From assembly GCA_001275005.1 (NCBI GenBank), contig JWZX01000157.1, forward strand, positions 1-19,169: DNA of 19,169 nucleotides, given 5' to 3'. A program made the translations under genes and the position numbers. The stretch is from Chrysochromulina tobinii (taxonomy: Eukaryota > Haptophyta > Prymnesiales > Chrysochromulinaceae). Positions 8,133 to 16,507 of this stretch are shown here, one piece after another; position 1 is the first letter of the stretch; every line of letters starts with the position of its first letter. Below the pieces are notes generated by a model. It ran no database searches. It was not told where the DNA came from and saw nothing but the letters and a program-made list of their open reading frames with translations.

Positions 8133-9209
8133 CTACACAGGGAACGCAGCTCGCATCGCCTCCATGTAAGCCTCCTCTGTGGCCAGCGCTTCTCCGCCGT
8201 CTAACCGGTCCAGCACCTTCTGCACACGGCGATTTGCCGCGGCGTCACCCCACCCACCGAGGCCGATCTCGCAGAATCGCCGCCAGTCGCAGAGCGCCAG
8301 CTCGAGCGCCGTATTGAGCGCATCGAGCGACGGCGGAGTATCGCCTTGCGCGATTAGCAGCTTTGCGAGGGTCGTGTGATAGTGAGCCAGCAGGGCTGCC
8401 TCGTCGTCGTGCCCCGCTTCGACGTTGAAAAAGTAGGCGAGGTCCTTGGCCACCGCCGCCTTGCCGCAGTATTGGAAATCGTACACCAACGGCACCACCT
8501 CACCAGCCCTGCCGGTGGCGTATACGATGTTAGCGCCCTTGGCGTCGCCGTGGCACACGGACTGCATGGGGTCCTGCTTGAGGCGCGCGTCGATGGCTCG
8601 TGCAGCGAGCTTGAGCCGACCCATCCAGCCGCCGCTGCTCATTCGTTGATGCTCTTCGGGCCGCGTGTCTAGATGCCAGTAGCATCCTTGCCTTTGCAAG
8701 CCACCGTGGCGCCCCGTCGGATTGCATGCCTCATCAGCACGGGCGCCCCAGTACGTTGCGTGAAGCTTTGCGAGCCAGCTGAGAAATGCCCGGTAAGCGC
8801 CGGGTAGGCTGGAGTGGCCCTCAACTTCCGTCATGCAGATGGTGACACCCGAGCCCCGCCGTGGCTCAACATGAAGCGGAAACGGAACTACAGCACCGGC
8901 GGCGATGAGCTGCTCGGCGTGACCCCTTGAATAAAAGGCTCCCTCCACATCGTAGCTGTCCTTCTTTCGCTGGTCTCCGATGCTATCGCAGACGGCTGGC
9001 AACTCGACACGCTTGGCGATAATGGAAAGCGGTGGGTGATCATGGCACGTTATGGATAGTCTGAACACGCTGCCCATGCCCGCCCAGAGTGAAGCAATGC
9101 TCTTCGCCTTCACCTCGGCTATGCTCTGGGCCGTCAGCGGCGGCAAACCTGCGGAGGCGAAGCGTGGCAGGCACCTCTCGACGAGTTCACGTGCCTCAAC
9201 CGCGTCCAT
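8133..9209 (-). CDS. CHK/aminoglycoside-phosphotransferase-like small-molecule kinase
   Basis: The protein has 358 residues with an ATG start and appears intronless and complete. It has the eukaryotic-protein-kinase-like fold of the EcKinase/CHK and APH group. Visible elements are a glycine-containing loop WAGMGSVFRL (42-51), the ATP-anchoring Lys in IIAKRV (K66) with partner Glu in YDVEGAFY (E89), the Brenner-type catalytic motif CHGDAKGANIVY (H220, D222, N227), and the metal-binding Asp in VYDFQYCGK (D244). This group phosphorylates hydroxyls of small molecules such as ecdysteroids, choline or aminoglycosides. The substrate here cannot be read from sequence. No signal peptide is evident, so it should be soluble. 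The gene has the same orientation as the sensor protein, 169 bp upstream of it. I see no sign of a shared pathway. Confidence 0.85.
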   Translation of the reverse strand: MDAVEARELVERCLPRFASAGLPPLTAQSIAEVKAKSIASLWAGMGSVFRLSITCHDHPPLSIIAKRVELPAVCDSIGDQRKKDSYDVEGAFYSRGHAEQLIAAGAVVPFPLHVEPRRGSGVTICMTEVEGHSSLPGAYRAFLSWLAKLHATYWGARADEACNPTGRHGGLQRQGCYWHLDTRPEEHQRMSSGGWMGRLKLAARAIDARLKQDPMQSVCHGDAKGANIVYATGRAGEVVPLVYDFQYCGKAAVAKDLAYFFNVEAGHDDEAALLAHYHTTLAKLLIAQGDTPPSLDALNTALELALCDWRRFCEIGLGGWGDAAANRRVQKVLDRLDGGEALATEEAYMEAMRAAFPV

Positions 9210-9399
9210 TGATTGACGGAGCCAGGTGTGAATATTTGTACAATGATGATGTGAACAGTTCGGATACTGCGCGGTCTGAAGGTCTGGACCCTTTTGTTAT
9301 GAACACGTTATCCGCGCCGCCGGCCACGGAGCAGTGGTCGCTGAGATGGCGTGGGGGTTGAGGGTCGCATGCTCCGACCCCCACTCAGAGAGACGACTC

Positions 9400-9600
9400 A
9401 TGATGACCTCTCATTGCCTCTGATGACGCGTGATGACGACTGATGACGACTGATGATGACCTCCCTCATCAGGTACTCGCGAGATTGTCCGAGGATCAAG
9501 GAGCAAGGACTCCGCGTTGTGGTCGGCTCGCCACCCCCTAATTTTGCCTCTGATTGCCTCTGATGGCCTTTGATTGCCCCGAACTGCCTCTGATTGCCAC
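9400..9600. repeat. degenerate 10-bp minisatellite (TGATGACGAC / TGATTGCCTC types)
   Basis: Four 10-mers at 9421-9460 read TGATGACGCG, TGATGACGAC (twice) and TGATGATGAC. At 9541-9600 a related set reads TGATTGCCTC, TGATGGCCTT, TGATTGCCCC and so on. Both share the core TGATNNC and about 10-bp spacing. Confidence 0.75.
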
Positions 9601-9675
9601 TAATTTATATCCCCTAATTGCCTTACACGATTAGAATGCATGAATCGCTTGCACCCGGGCACCACTGTACGTCTA

Positions 9676-9835
9676 GGTGAGCCACGCGTGAGCCACGCGT
9701 GAGCCACGTGAGCAAGGGGGTCAGATGAGCCCCACGCCAGGTGAGCAGGGGCTCAGATGAGCCGGCCAGCCCAGGTGTGGAGGTGAGCAAGGTGAGCCAC
9801 GCCGCGCGAGCGGGGGGGGGTCAGATGAGCAAACA
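9676..9835. repeat. GTGAGCCACGC and GGTCAGATGAGC short repeats
   Basis: An 11-mer GTGAGCCACGC is repeated head to tail from 9677, followed by interspersed GGTGAGCA and GGGGTCAGATGAGC or GGGCTCAGATGAGC elements up to about 9830. They share the word GAGC and resemble no known mobile element. An uninterrupted run of nine or more G lies at about 9811-9820. Confidence 0.7.
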
Positions 9836-10309
9836 GGCGAAGGAGGTAAGCCTTGGCCCAGGTGCGGCCACGCCAGCTGTCGCGGAAAGCTTCACGTGAG
9901 CGCCGCGCTCCACCCCTGTCGGTCCTCGGTCGTCTCCCGCACGCGGCGGGGGTGTCGCGCTCAACCCGCGCGCTACGCGCGAGAAGGAGAACGCAAGGCA
10001 AGAGGTCCGACAGGTGAGCCGAACGAGCCAGGCGTCTATTTGCACACGAGCGACACGTCGTGCCGAGTACAGAAAATGGAGCCAGAAGCTCGTGAGACAG
10101 CTGTAGAATCGACACTGACTTACTACACACAAGACACGTGAGTCGTGACAGACGCCGCACAACCAGGCGAGCACACGTGCGCCCACGTGTCTACTAGCAC
10201 TAGGCGCGTCAAAGTGGACCATGTCTCTGTGTGCACGGTCTGGTCTATCGTACAAGTGCGCATCAGTTCTGAGCCTTCGCGTGGACTCTCTCTCCGTCTG
10301 CATCACCGT

Positions 10310-11749
10310 TCACTCACCCTGCACTCCGCTCAAGCCTGCCTCTAGCTTCGCTGGCCGTGGCGCCGAGAAAATCTGCGCCCGCTGCGCCTCGTTGAGCTTC
10401 TGCTTGACCAGCCAGAGGAAAACGCCGCCCGGCGTGCGCCGCCGGTTGGTGCCGTCAAGCGTGAGCAACCCTCCCGAGTCTTCAACTGCCCACGTCTGCA
10501 CGAGTAACTGCCTACTCGCCTCTTCACCGACGAGCTGCACCACGCGCTGTATGGTCGAGATCACCTCGGGCTTCTGCTCCTCGAGGGACTCTGCGAGCTC
10601 CTCGCCCACCTCCCGAGCTTCTTCCCCTGCCACGATCAGCACGTCCTTGTCGGCCCGCCCATCCGCCGCCGTGTGGGCCTTCCAAGGAATTAATGCAGTA
10701 CACTGCTCCAGCCAATGACCCGCCATGCCGCACCGCTTGCACAGATAGTTCTTCGGCGGCGGCCCCGCCTTGTACTCAGCGTAGCGCGGACAGTGCGTGA
10801 GGTAATGGTCGTTCGCCACGTGGCACGCGTCACACAAGTAACCCTTTGGCGGTTTGGTGCCATGCTTCGACTTCTTGGCCGACGGCGCGCAGTCCTGGGC
10901 AGGTGGACACGCGTCGTCCTGGGCAGGTGGGCACGCGTCGGCCGTGCCGGCGCCGCCTCGGCCGCCGCCGCCGCCGCCGCCGCTACTGCCGTCAGCGTTG
11001 CCAGTGCCGGTGGGCTCGCTGCCGACGAGCGCGGCGCTGCGCTTCTGCGGACAACGGTCGATCCAATGGCCCGGCACCTTGCAGAGTTTGCACATGTACT
11101 TGCTCTCGGGCGGCGGCACAGGCGGCCGCTTCTGGTCATGCGGCGGCTTCTCGGCGGAGCACTGCTCGAGCCAGTGCCCGGCAATGCCACAGCGCTTACA
11201 CACGTAGCCCTTGCCGGGCACGCTCGTCAGCCGTTTGGCCGCCTGCTGCTGCGTTGCCGTCGCGAAACTCGCCAGAAGGTCGTCGTACGGCTGGTCGGGG
11301 CGCGCGGTGCGCAGCTGCACCGCGAGCTCGCCGATGCCACCGATCGCGTCGAGCTTATCAGGCATCACTGCGTTGGTCGTCTTCTTCACCACTGTGTCCA
11401 CGAGCGCGCGCACCGGGCCGCCGTATGGCAACAACTCCTGATCGAGATCCATCCAATTGGGCAGCCGTACCGACTTGACGATGTGCGGACGCTTGCGCTT
11501 GCCCGCGGCGGCGGGCGCGTGAGCCATAGCTGCCGGGGTATCACTCTCATCAATGAGTCCACCATCTTCAAGCGGCACCGCCTCTCCCTTGGCAGCCTCA
11601 TCGTCTTCATCAAAGTCGCGGTAGACGATGTGCGCGCGCACTGGCAGGTTTGCCCGCCGCTTCAGCGGCTGCACGAATGCATGATTTCCAAATGGATGGG
11701 TGAGCTCCGCCACGGCCGCGCCCAGTTCCGTCACGAGAATCTCGTCCAT
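10310..11749 (-). CDS. CCHC zinc-knuckle protein with C-terminal PHAX RNA-binding domain
   Basis: The protein has 479 residues from the ATG at 11749; upstream extension needs TTG. An N-terminal region with a KRKRP basic patch (possible nuclear signal, 84-88) precedes four knuckles. These are C184-C187-H192-C197, C220-C223-H228-C233, a variant C306-C309-H315-C320 and C337-C340-H345-C350, each introduced by a GYxC, YMC or YLC pattern as in the RBBP6/ZCCHC type. A Gly/Ala-rich linker with a duplicated ACPPAQD lies between knuckles two and three. Residues about 393-463 match the PHAX domain: VVQLVGEEASRQLL, then DSGGLLTLDGTNRRRTPGG and VFLWLVKQ. PHAX adaptors bind capped snRNA for nuclear export. 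An RNA-binding export or processing role is likely. The stop codon overlaps GTGAGT, so a further 3' exon is possible. Confidence 0.85.
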   Translation of the reverse strand: MDEILVTELGAAVAELTHPFGNHAFVQPLKRRANLPVRAHIVYRDFDEDDEAAKGEAVPLEDGGLIDESDTPAAMAHAPAAAGKRKRPHIVKSVRLPNWMDLDQELLPYGGPVRALVDTVVKKTTNAVMPDKLDAIGGIGELAVQLRTARPDQPYDDLLASFATATQQQAAKRLTSVPGKGYVCKRCGIAGHWLEQCSAEKPPHDQKRPPVPPPESKYMCKLCKVPGHWIDRCPQKRSAALVGSEPTGTGNADGSSGGGGGGGRGGAGTADACPPAQDDACPPAQDCAPSAKKSKHGTKPPKGYLCDACHVANDHYLTHCPRYAEYKAGPPPKNYLCKRCGMAGHWLEQCTALIPWKAHTAADGRADKDVLIVAGEEAREVGEELAESLEEQKPEVISTIQRVVQLVGEEASRQLLVQTWAVEDSGGLLTLDGTNRRRTPGGVFLWLVKQKLNEAQRAQIFSAPRPAKLEAGLSGVQGE

Positions 11750-12473
11750 AGGTCGATTTCCCAAGCACACAAGCACAAAAGCACACAAGCATTGGGCTCG
11801 TGTGCCGACGAGGGATGCTGTTCAACACAACGCGTATGACCTAAACTCCTCGACTTCCCACAAGGAGGCCGATATCCGTGTTGGATGCGGGTGACCGGCT
11901 CAGGTGCAACAGCGAACAGGTGCTCAACGCCTTGATCCAAAGGGGTATGGGGAGGGTGTCTTTCTCTCTGGATTCACACAGACACACACCGATCTAGAAT
12001 CCCCTGACCTCCTGATTTTGAACTCAGTGGTTGACCCAAAGAGGTACATGTATGGGGAGGGATATGGCGAATTCTCGGGTGACAATAATGGCGCGTCGCC
12101 CCCCCCCCGGGCCAGCGCGTTTATTTACCGGCGCTAAAAGCAAAAAGGCGTGCCGGGGCGGGGCCGGGGGCCGAACGGGGGCGGGGCCCCGTACGCCTTA
12201 GTTCCCCTATTACGGCTTAGCCGGGCCCCGGGCGCGACAAAACCGGATACAATGTGTAGAGGTGGGTGGCGAATTTACGAGATTTCATCTCCCATGCATA
12301 ACAAGAACCTCTTCAGAGACGCAACAGAGACGCCGCCACCCGCTCCCCACCCAGCCTGGCCACCCTCGCAGGATAACGGACTCCTAAGTATGCTCTCGGA
12401 GCCGCATCATCAAAGTCGAATGGAGAACAAGAGAGGGTAGCAACAGCCGTAAGTAGGGTACACGCTTGTCAGC
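11750..12473. other. intergenic stretch with GC-rich and G-quadruplex sequence
   Basis: No gene is supported. The right end is downstream of the AP2 gene and the left end is the 5' flank of the PHAX gene. The left end includes a TG/CT-type repeat built on AAGCACACAAGCACA (about 11763-11790). TATGGGGAGGG occurs at about 11945 and 12051. A poly-C run (about 12099-12108) and a G-quadruplex motif (12155-12186) follow. Confidence 0.4.
12155..12186 (+). other. potential G-quadruplex motif
   Basis: Five G-runs of 4, 4, 5, 5 and 4 bases are separated by spacers of 1, 2, 6 and 1 bases. This satisfies a stringent four-tract quadruplex pattern on the plus strand. It lies about 290-320 bp past the stop of the minus-strand AP2 gene. 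Confidence 0.65.
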
Positions 12474-13091
12474 TCATTGAGGCGCTCGCTCGGCAAGGAG
12501 GACGCTCGGAACGCGCAGGGACCCAGCTGCCAGGGATTGAAGAGAGAGCGATAGAGAGGCGTCAGCTGCGGCATAAATCCCCGGCCGAACTCCACCCTGG
12601 TCATCCTTGGTTGATCGGCCCCGTGGCCGGCCTTGCCGTTTGCGCACGCCCGCCAGGTCCAGCTCGCGCAGCGTGCGCGTATACGCCAATGCCGCCTCCG
12701 CTGCAGACGGGAAGTTGCCAATCGTCCGCACCTTACCGTCCACCTTGAGCTGGGCTTGGTAGGTCACCTTGGCACTTTCCCGCTTGGTAGCCTTGGGGAT
12801 GCGTTGGTAGACGCCCTTGTAGCCGGTGTTTGTATTGGCGACATGCAGCATCAGCCCCTCTGCCACGGCCTGTGCAATCACCTGTTCCACTGAAAGCCCC
12901 TGCGGCGCCTTTGTGCTGACCGGATTCGGTGGAGCAGCCTGACGCTGCTGCACCTCCGGGACGTCCGTCGCAACGATTGCAGATTGCATAGCAGCAGCAG
13001 CAGCACCCATGTCGTAGCTGGTGTCCGCCTGAGCTACCACAGCGTAGGCAGCAGGGATGCCATCGTCCGGGGCATCACCAAGTGCCAACAT
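12474..13091 (-). CDS. AP2/ERF-domain putative DNA-binding protein with AT-hook-like motif
   Basis: The protein has 205 residues with an ATG start and no visible intron. One AP2 domain lies at about 88-145. It shows NTGYKGVYQR, then YQAQLKVDGKVRTIGNF and AAEAALAYTRTL, which is the usual three-strand sheet followed by a helix. A basic GRPRGR (154-159) just after it resembles an AT-hook, giving a second minor-groove contact (inference). The N-terminal half is Ala/Gln-rich and probably disordered. Algal AP2 proteins of this size are putative transcription regulators; targets are unknown. The gene is divergent from the DUF445 gene with 212 bp between starts, so the two may be co-regulated. Confidence 0.82.
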   Translation of the reverse strand: MLALGDAPDDGIPAAYAVVAQADTSYDMGAAAAAMQSAIVATDVPEVQQRQAAPPNPVSTKAPQGLSVEQVIAQAVAEGLMLHVANTNTGYKGVYQRIPKATKRESAKVTYQAQLKVDGKVRTIGNFPSAAEAALAYTRTLRELDLAGVRKRQGRPRGRSTKDDQGGVRPGIYAAADASLSLSLQSLAAGSLRVPSVLLAERAPQ

Positions 13092-13303
13092 GCGGGTGCG
13101 GCGCGCCTGTACAAAAAAATTCCCACAACCGAGGTTTCACACGAAATTGCACGCATCATCAGGCGCAACTTGACACCGCAGGGAGTACTGTACCGGTCCC
13201 GGCTCTCCCCGGTGTATTTTTACCGGTCTCGAGTTGGGGTTCAGTGACGCTCCGCCGCAACGCGTCTCCAGCACACCATCATCATTTCGCCGACTCGCCG
13301 ACC
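13092..13303. promoter_or_regulatory. divergent promoter between AP2 and DUF445 genes
   Basis: The 212-bp spacer carries the octamer TACCGGTC twice, at 13191-13198 and 13221-13228, 30 bp apart and in the same orientation. GTGTATTTT lies between them. Promoter function follows from divergent gene orientation. The octamers as a regulator site are a guess. Confidence 0.4.
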
Positions 13304-14687
13304 ATGTTATCGCGCGCGATCCTGCAACGAGGCGCTCGGTGCCTTGCTGCGGGCTGCCGGCATCGGGCATCCTTCAGCACCCCTGCGCAGCAACCGGCGG
13401 GCCTCCTCACGCGGATAGGCCAAGAAGTTGCCGCCAGACCCGGCGCGTACGCTCTCATACCCACAGTGGCAGCGGGGGTAGGTTTGGTAACGAATTGGAT
13501 GGGGGTGAAGATGATGTTTGTGCCTCTCGAGTACCGCGGACTAGACTTGCACCGGTTCGACGATGCGCCGTACGGGCTGTTCGGTTGGCAAGGTGTGGTG
13601 CCGTTTCGGACGGAGAAGATGGCTCGACAGCTCACGGAGATTGTCACCACCGATTTGCTCTCGCTGCGAGAGGCTTTCTCCAAAATCGATCCAAACCATT
13701 TAGCCTCGCTGTTGATGCCGCCCGTGCTCGAGGCCATTCGACGTGACGCGCCCAACGGCGAGTGGTGGGCGTGGGCCCTGCGGCCCTTTTTATGGCCAGT
13801 GCTGCGCTCGGTGGCAATCACGTTGCGAGCGGAGATTGAGGAGGTGCTCGATTTGGAGCAGGTCGTGATGACTGCATTTGTGCGCGATAAGCAGGTTCTC
13901 GTCGATCTCTTCCAGAGGGTAGGACGATCCGAATTGGATTTCCTGTGCTACGACCAAAGAACATCCAGAACCCCTCCCAGACTCGCCCTCGATCTAACCG
14001 TCTGCCTGCCATGTTCCCATGCGCACGCGCGCGTCTCGCAGGGTGCAGTCGGGATTGTACTTTGGCTTCCTCCTAGGGATCGGCCAGGCGGCCGTGTGGG
14101 CCATGGCCCCTCGAGCATGGACGCTGCCGGCCGCCGGCGCGCTCGTTGGCTACGTGACCAATTGGCTTGCCATCAAGCTTCTCTTCGAGCCAGCAGAACC
14201 TACGCCGGTGCTGGGTGGTGCGATCGTGCTGCAGGGGCTCTTCGAGAAGCGTCAGAAGGAGGTGTCCGAAGAGTTCTCCGCCTTCCTCGCCGCGCGAGTC
14301 CTCACGTCTCCCCGCCTCTTTGATGAGCTCGCCAACGGGACTCACCGTGCGGAATTCGAAGCGCTCCTGCGGCGCGTCGTGCCCTTCATTGTTCCCGACG
14401 CCGTCGTGTCCGCCGCCGCCAACGGGCTGCGTGACCTTGCCAGCGAGCCCATGCACCATCCGACGCACCTGTACGTCGCCGAGCGGCTCTGCATCGAGCC
14501 TACGCTATGCCATCGGCTACAGCAGCTCTCGCCGTCCAACTTCGAGAACCTGCTGCATCCCGTGTTCAAGGAGGACGAGGTCGTGCTCATCGTCGTCGGA
14601 GGCGTGCTCGGCGCCGCTGCCGGCCTCGTTCAGCTCCGCTTTGGCTGGGGCGGGCCCGAGGCCGTGGCCAAGCTGGCGATGAGGTGA
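13304..14687 (+). CDS. DUF445-family membrane protein, likely mitochondrial, two exons
   Basis: Exons are 13304-13944 and 14042-14687, together 428 residues. The junction (CT|G) restores VGRSELDFL-VQSGLYFGFLLG, a conserved DUF445 stretch. Two copies of the family's helix motif are seen: GLVTNWMGVKMMFVP (61-75) and GYVTNWLAIKLLFEP (250-264). A C-terminal hydrophobic helix VVLIVVGGVLGAAAGLV precedes the end. The start MLSRAILQRGARCLAAGCRH is rich in Arg, lacks acids and is followed by RASFST, a typical mitochondrial presequence. Open frame upstream of this ATG is unlike the family. DUF445 (YheB-like) proteins are mostly bacterial membrane proteins of unknown function. A eukaryotic copy in the mitochondrial membrane is an inference from the presequence. 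The RAP gene follows 119 bp downstream. Confidence 0.88.
13945..14041 (+). other. intron of the DUF445 gene
   Basis: The intron is 97 bp with donor GTGCTA and acceptor CTCGCAG. It is phase 2 in a Leu codon. Reading through it would break the conserved FLVQSG stretch. Confidence 0.9.
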
Positions 14688-14806
14688 CGCAGATCCCACG
14701 TGAATTGAACGTACCGCTCTTTAGTAAGGTCCTCAACATTGCGACTAGAACAACTCGTAATTGAGCGAGTTCACAAGTGTTCACAACACGGAATCGTCAT
14801 CACAAT

Positions 14807-16507
14807 ATGGAGAATCATTTTGCCTTCATTCTTGCTGCGGTCACGTTGACCTCGGCCACTTCCATCGTGCCCAGGCTATCGCCGCCGGCGCTGACGGCTG
14901 CGATCAAGCGCTCCCCGACGCTGCCGGCGCTCATCGAGCTGCACGCCCTGCAGCGTCACAACTTCAATCACATCCACATCTCCGCCTTCTGGGCTCGTGC
15001 CGGCGCTCTCGGCAGCGCAAAGTCCGCGCAAGCGCTGCAGCCGGCCGTGGAAGACACCCTTCGCTTGTGCACGACCGCCGAGTTCGGCTGCCGTCAGATC
15101 ACGGGCACGGTGCACGGTTTGGCCAAGAGCGGCTTCGGGCGTGAGCCAGAGTGCCAGCCTCTGTGGAACGCGCTGTCGGAGAGCGCGCTCGGCCAGCTGC
15201 GCGACTACGGCCCGCGCGAGATCGCGACGACGGCGTGGTCGTACGCGCGGTGCGGCCTCGGTCAGGGTTACCCGAGGCTCTTCGCCACACTTGCCCTCGA
15301 GGCGCGCGGCAGGCTAGGCGAGTACACGCCGCAGGGCCTTGCGAACCTCGCGTGGGCCATGGCGAAGGCACAGCACGCGGCGCTGGCACTTTTTGCGGAG
15401 CTCGAGGCGGAGTTGCAGCGGCCGCACCGGCTCGCCGATTTCTCGGCGCGCGAACTCGTGAGCACCGCCTGGGCCTTCGCCGCGTCCGCGCAGTCGTCAT
15501 CACCGGCCATCTTCGAGGCCATCGCCGCAGAGGCGCGTCAACGACTGGAGGACTTCACACTGCACGAGCTCGCGGTGCTCGGCTGGAGCCTGGCCGCCGC
15601 CGATGCAGACGTGGCGGGCGATCTGCTCTTCGGCGGCGGCGGACCAGGTGGTGCCACCTTTGCGCAGCGGTGCGAGGCCCAAGGACTCGAAGGCGCGGAC
15701 GCTGGAACGCTCACGCAGCTCTGGCAATGGGAACTTTGGAGGCTAGAGCTGCGCAACCGAGCGCGCGGTACGACGTGGGCGGGCTTGTCGGCATGCGGCC
15801 GCGACGCTTGCCGTGACGCCTTCCTCGCTGAACCAACAAGCGCTCCGTCCAATTTTGATGCTTCCGTGCGCGCCGCTCTAGAGGCTATGGGGCTGCGCAC
15901 GATCCCGAAGGTGCGTACGCCTGAGGGCTTCGTCCTCGACTTGGTCGTAGAAGCCCCCGGGCGGCGCCGGCGCGTGGGCATCGAAGTCGACGGTCCGCAA
16001 CAGTACTTTGGTGCCCGCTCGCGTGAGGCCACCGGCGCCGCCCGGCTCAAGCGACGCCAGGTTCGAGCCTTCAGCGAGCTTCCGATTATGACGATTCCAT
16101 ATTGGGAATGGGAGGCACTTGGCAACGGAGACTTCTCGGCGGAGCAGCAGCGTAAGGAGCGGTACCTCACGTTTGCGTTTGCGGTGCGCGTAGGCTCGCG
16201 TGCGCCGGCTGGTAGGCTGCTGTCGCCAATGCAGGCGCCGCCCCAGCCCCAGCCCCAGTCCCAGCCCCAGCCCCAGCCCCAGCAGCAGCAGCACTCGCCG
16301 ACGCAGCAATTGCCGACGCAGCCACCGCCGCCACAGCCGGTAGCCGAAGCCACCGCCGACGTGCTACCGCGCTTTCTGATGCGCCCGTCGTCCCAAGCGG
16401 CACCATATAATGCAACTCCCGGTGCTAGCGCCTCCCCCGCCCTCGCCTTTAGCCTGCACCCCTCCAGATTCGGTCGAGCGCTCGCGCAGCCCGGACGCGC
16501 TGGATGA
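14807..16507 (+). CDS. OPR/FASTK-like repeat protein with RAP domain
   Basis: The frame gives 566 residues from the ATG at 14807; a GTG 30 bp upstream was rejected. The N-terminus MENHFAFILAAVTLTSATS is hydrophobic and could be an organelle or secretory leader. Helical repeats of about 38 residues are seen at 136, 175, 214 and 252 (REIATTAWSYARCGL, QGLANLAWAMAKAQ, RELVSTAWAFAASAQ, HELAVLGWSLAAADA), as in octotricopeptide or FAST-kinase-like proteins. A RAP domain spans about 377-456 with VGIEVDGPQQYF and ELPIMTIPYWEWEAL. Such proteins bind and process plastid or mitochondrial transcripts. The C-terminal 100 residues are Pro/Gln low complexity and their last 98 bp overlap the ChaN-like frame. 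A GTAGGC donor at 16212 and a TTTAG acceptor ending at 16452 could splice the RAP protein into that frame, so this C-terminus is doubtful. Confidence 0.82.
   Translation: MENHFAFILAAVTLTSATSIVPRLSPPALTAAIKRSPTLPALIELHALQRHNFNHIHISAFWARAGALGSAKSAQALQPAVEDTLRLCTTAEFGCRQITGTVHGLAKSGFGREPECQPLWNALSESALGQLRDYGPREIATTAWSYARCGLGQGYPRLFATLALEARGRLGEYTPQGLANLAWAMAKAQHAALALFAELEAELQRPHRLADFSARELVSTAWAFAASAQSSSPAIFEAIAAEARQRLEDFTLHELAVLGWSLAAADADVAGDLLFGGGGPGGATFAQRCEAQGLEGADAGTLTQLWQWELWRLELRNRARGTTWAGLSACGRDACRDAFLAEPTSAPSNFDASVRAALEAMGLRTIPKVRTPEGFVLDLVVEAPGRRRRVGIEVDGPQQYFGARSREATGAARLKRRQVRAFSELPIMTIPYWEWEALGNGDFSAEQQRKERYLTFAFAVRVGSRAPAGRLLSPMQAPPQPQPQSQPQPQPQQQQHSPTQQLPTQPPPPQPVAEATADVLPRFLMRPSSQAAPYNATPGASASPALAFSLHPSRFGRALAQPGRAG
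16241..16290 (+). repeat. CCCCAG hexamer and CAG triplet repeat
   Basis: About seven CCCCAG units (one interrupted by a T) run into several CAG triplets. In the RAP frame they encode alternating Pro-Gln and then poly-Gln. They lie inside the candidate intron at 16212-16452. Confidence 0.9.

Larger units (their letters stand above)
9210..10309. other. 1.1-kb intergenic stretch with minisatellites
   Basis: No gene is supported. The left part is the 5' flank of the CHK-type kinase. The middle (9400-9850) is made of short degenerate tandem repeats listed separately. The right part (9860-10309) lies downstream of the PHAX gene, and could hold its 3' UTR or a further exon, because the annotated PHAX stop falls in a splice-donor consensus. 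Minus-strand open frames of 161 and 135 codons here have no motif I recognise. Confidence 0.45.

Noticed and set aside
9753-10306. minus-strand frames of 135 and 161 codons downstream of PHAX
   Set aside because: They have Arg/Ser/Leu-rich composition with no motif, run into minisatellite sequence and do not start at an ATG with support. One might hold a PHAX 3' exon, but I cannot show it.
10715-11839. 374-codon plus-strand frame opposite the PHAX gene
   Set aside because: It is a low-complexity Arg/Ala shadow frame. The minus frame contains zinc knuckles and the PHAX core.
13082-13303. Upstream extension of the DUF445 frame
   Set aside because: It starts with GTG, runs through the divergent promoter and overlaps the AP2 start. 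The ATG at 13304 gives a clean presequence.
15538-16353. 271-codon minus-strand frame opposite the RAP gene
   Set aside because: It is Ser/Pro/Gly-rich, built from the antisense of the RAP domain and Pro-Gln repeat.
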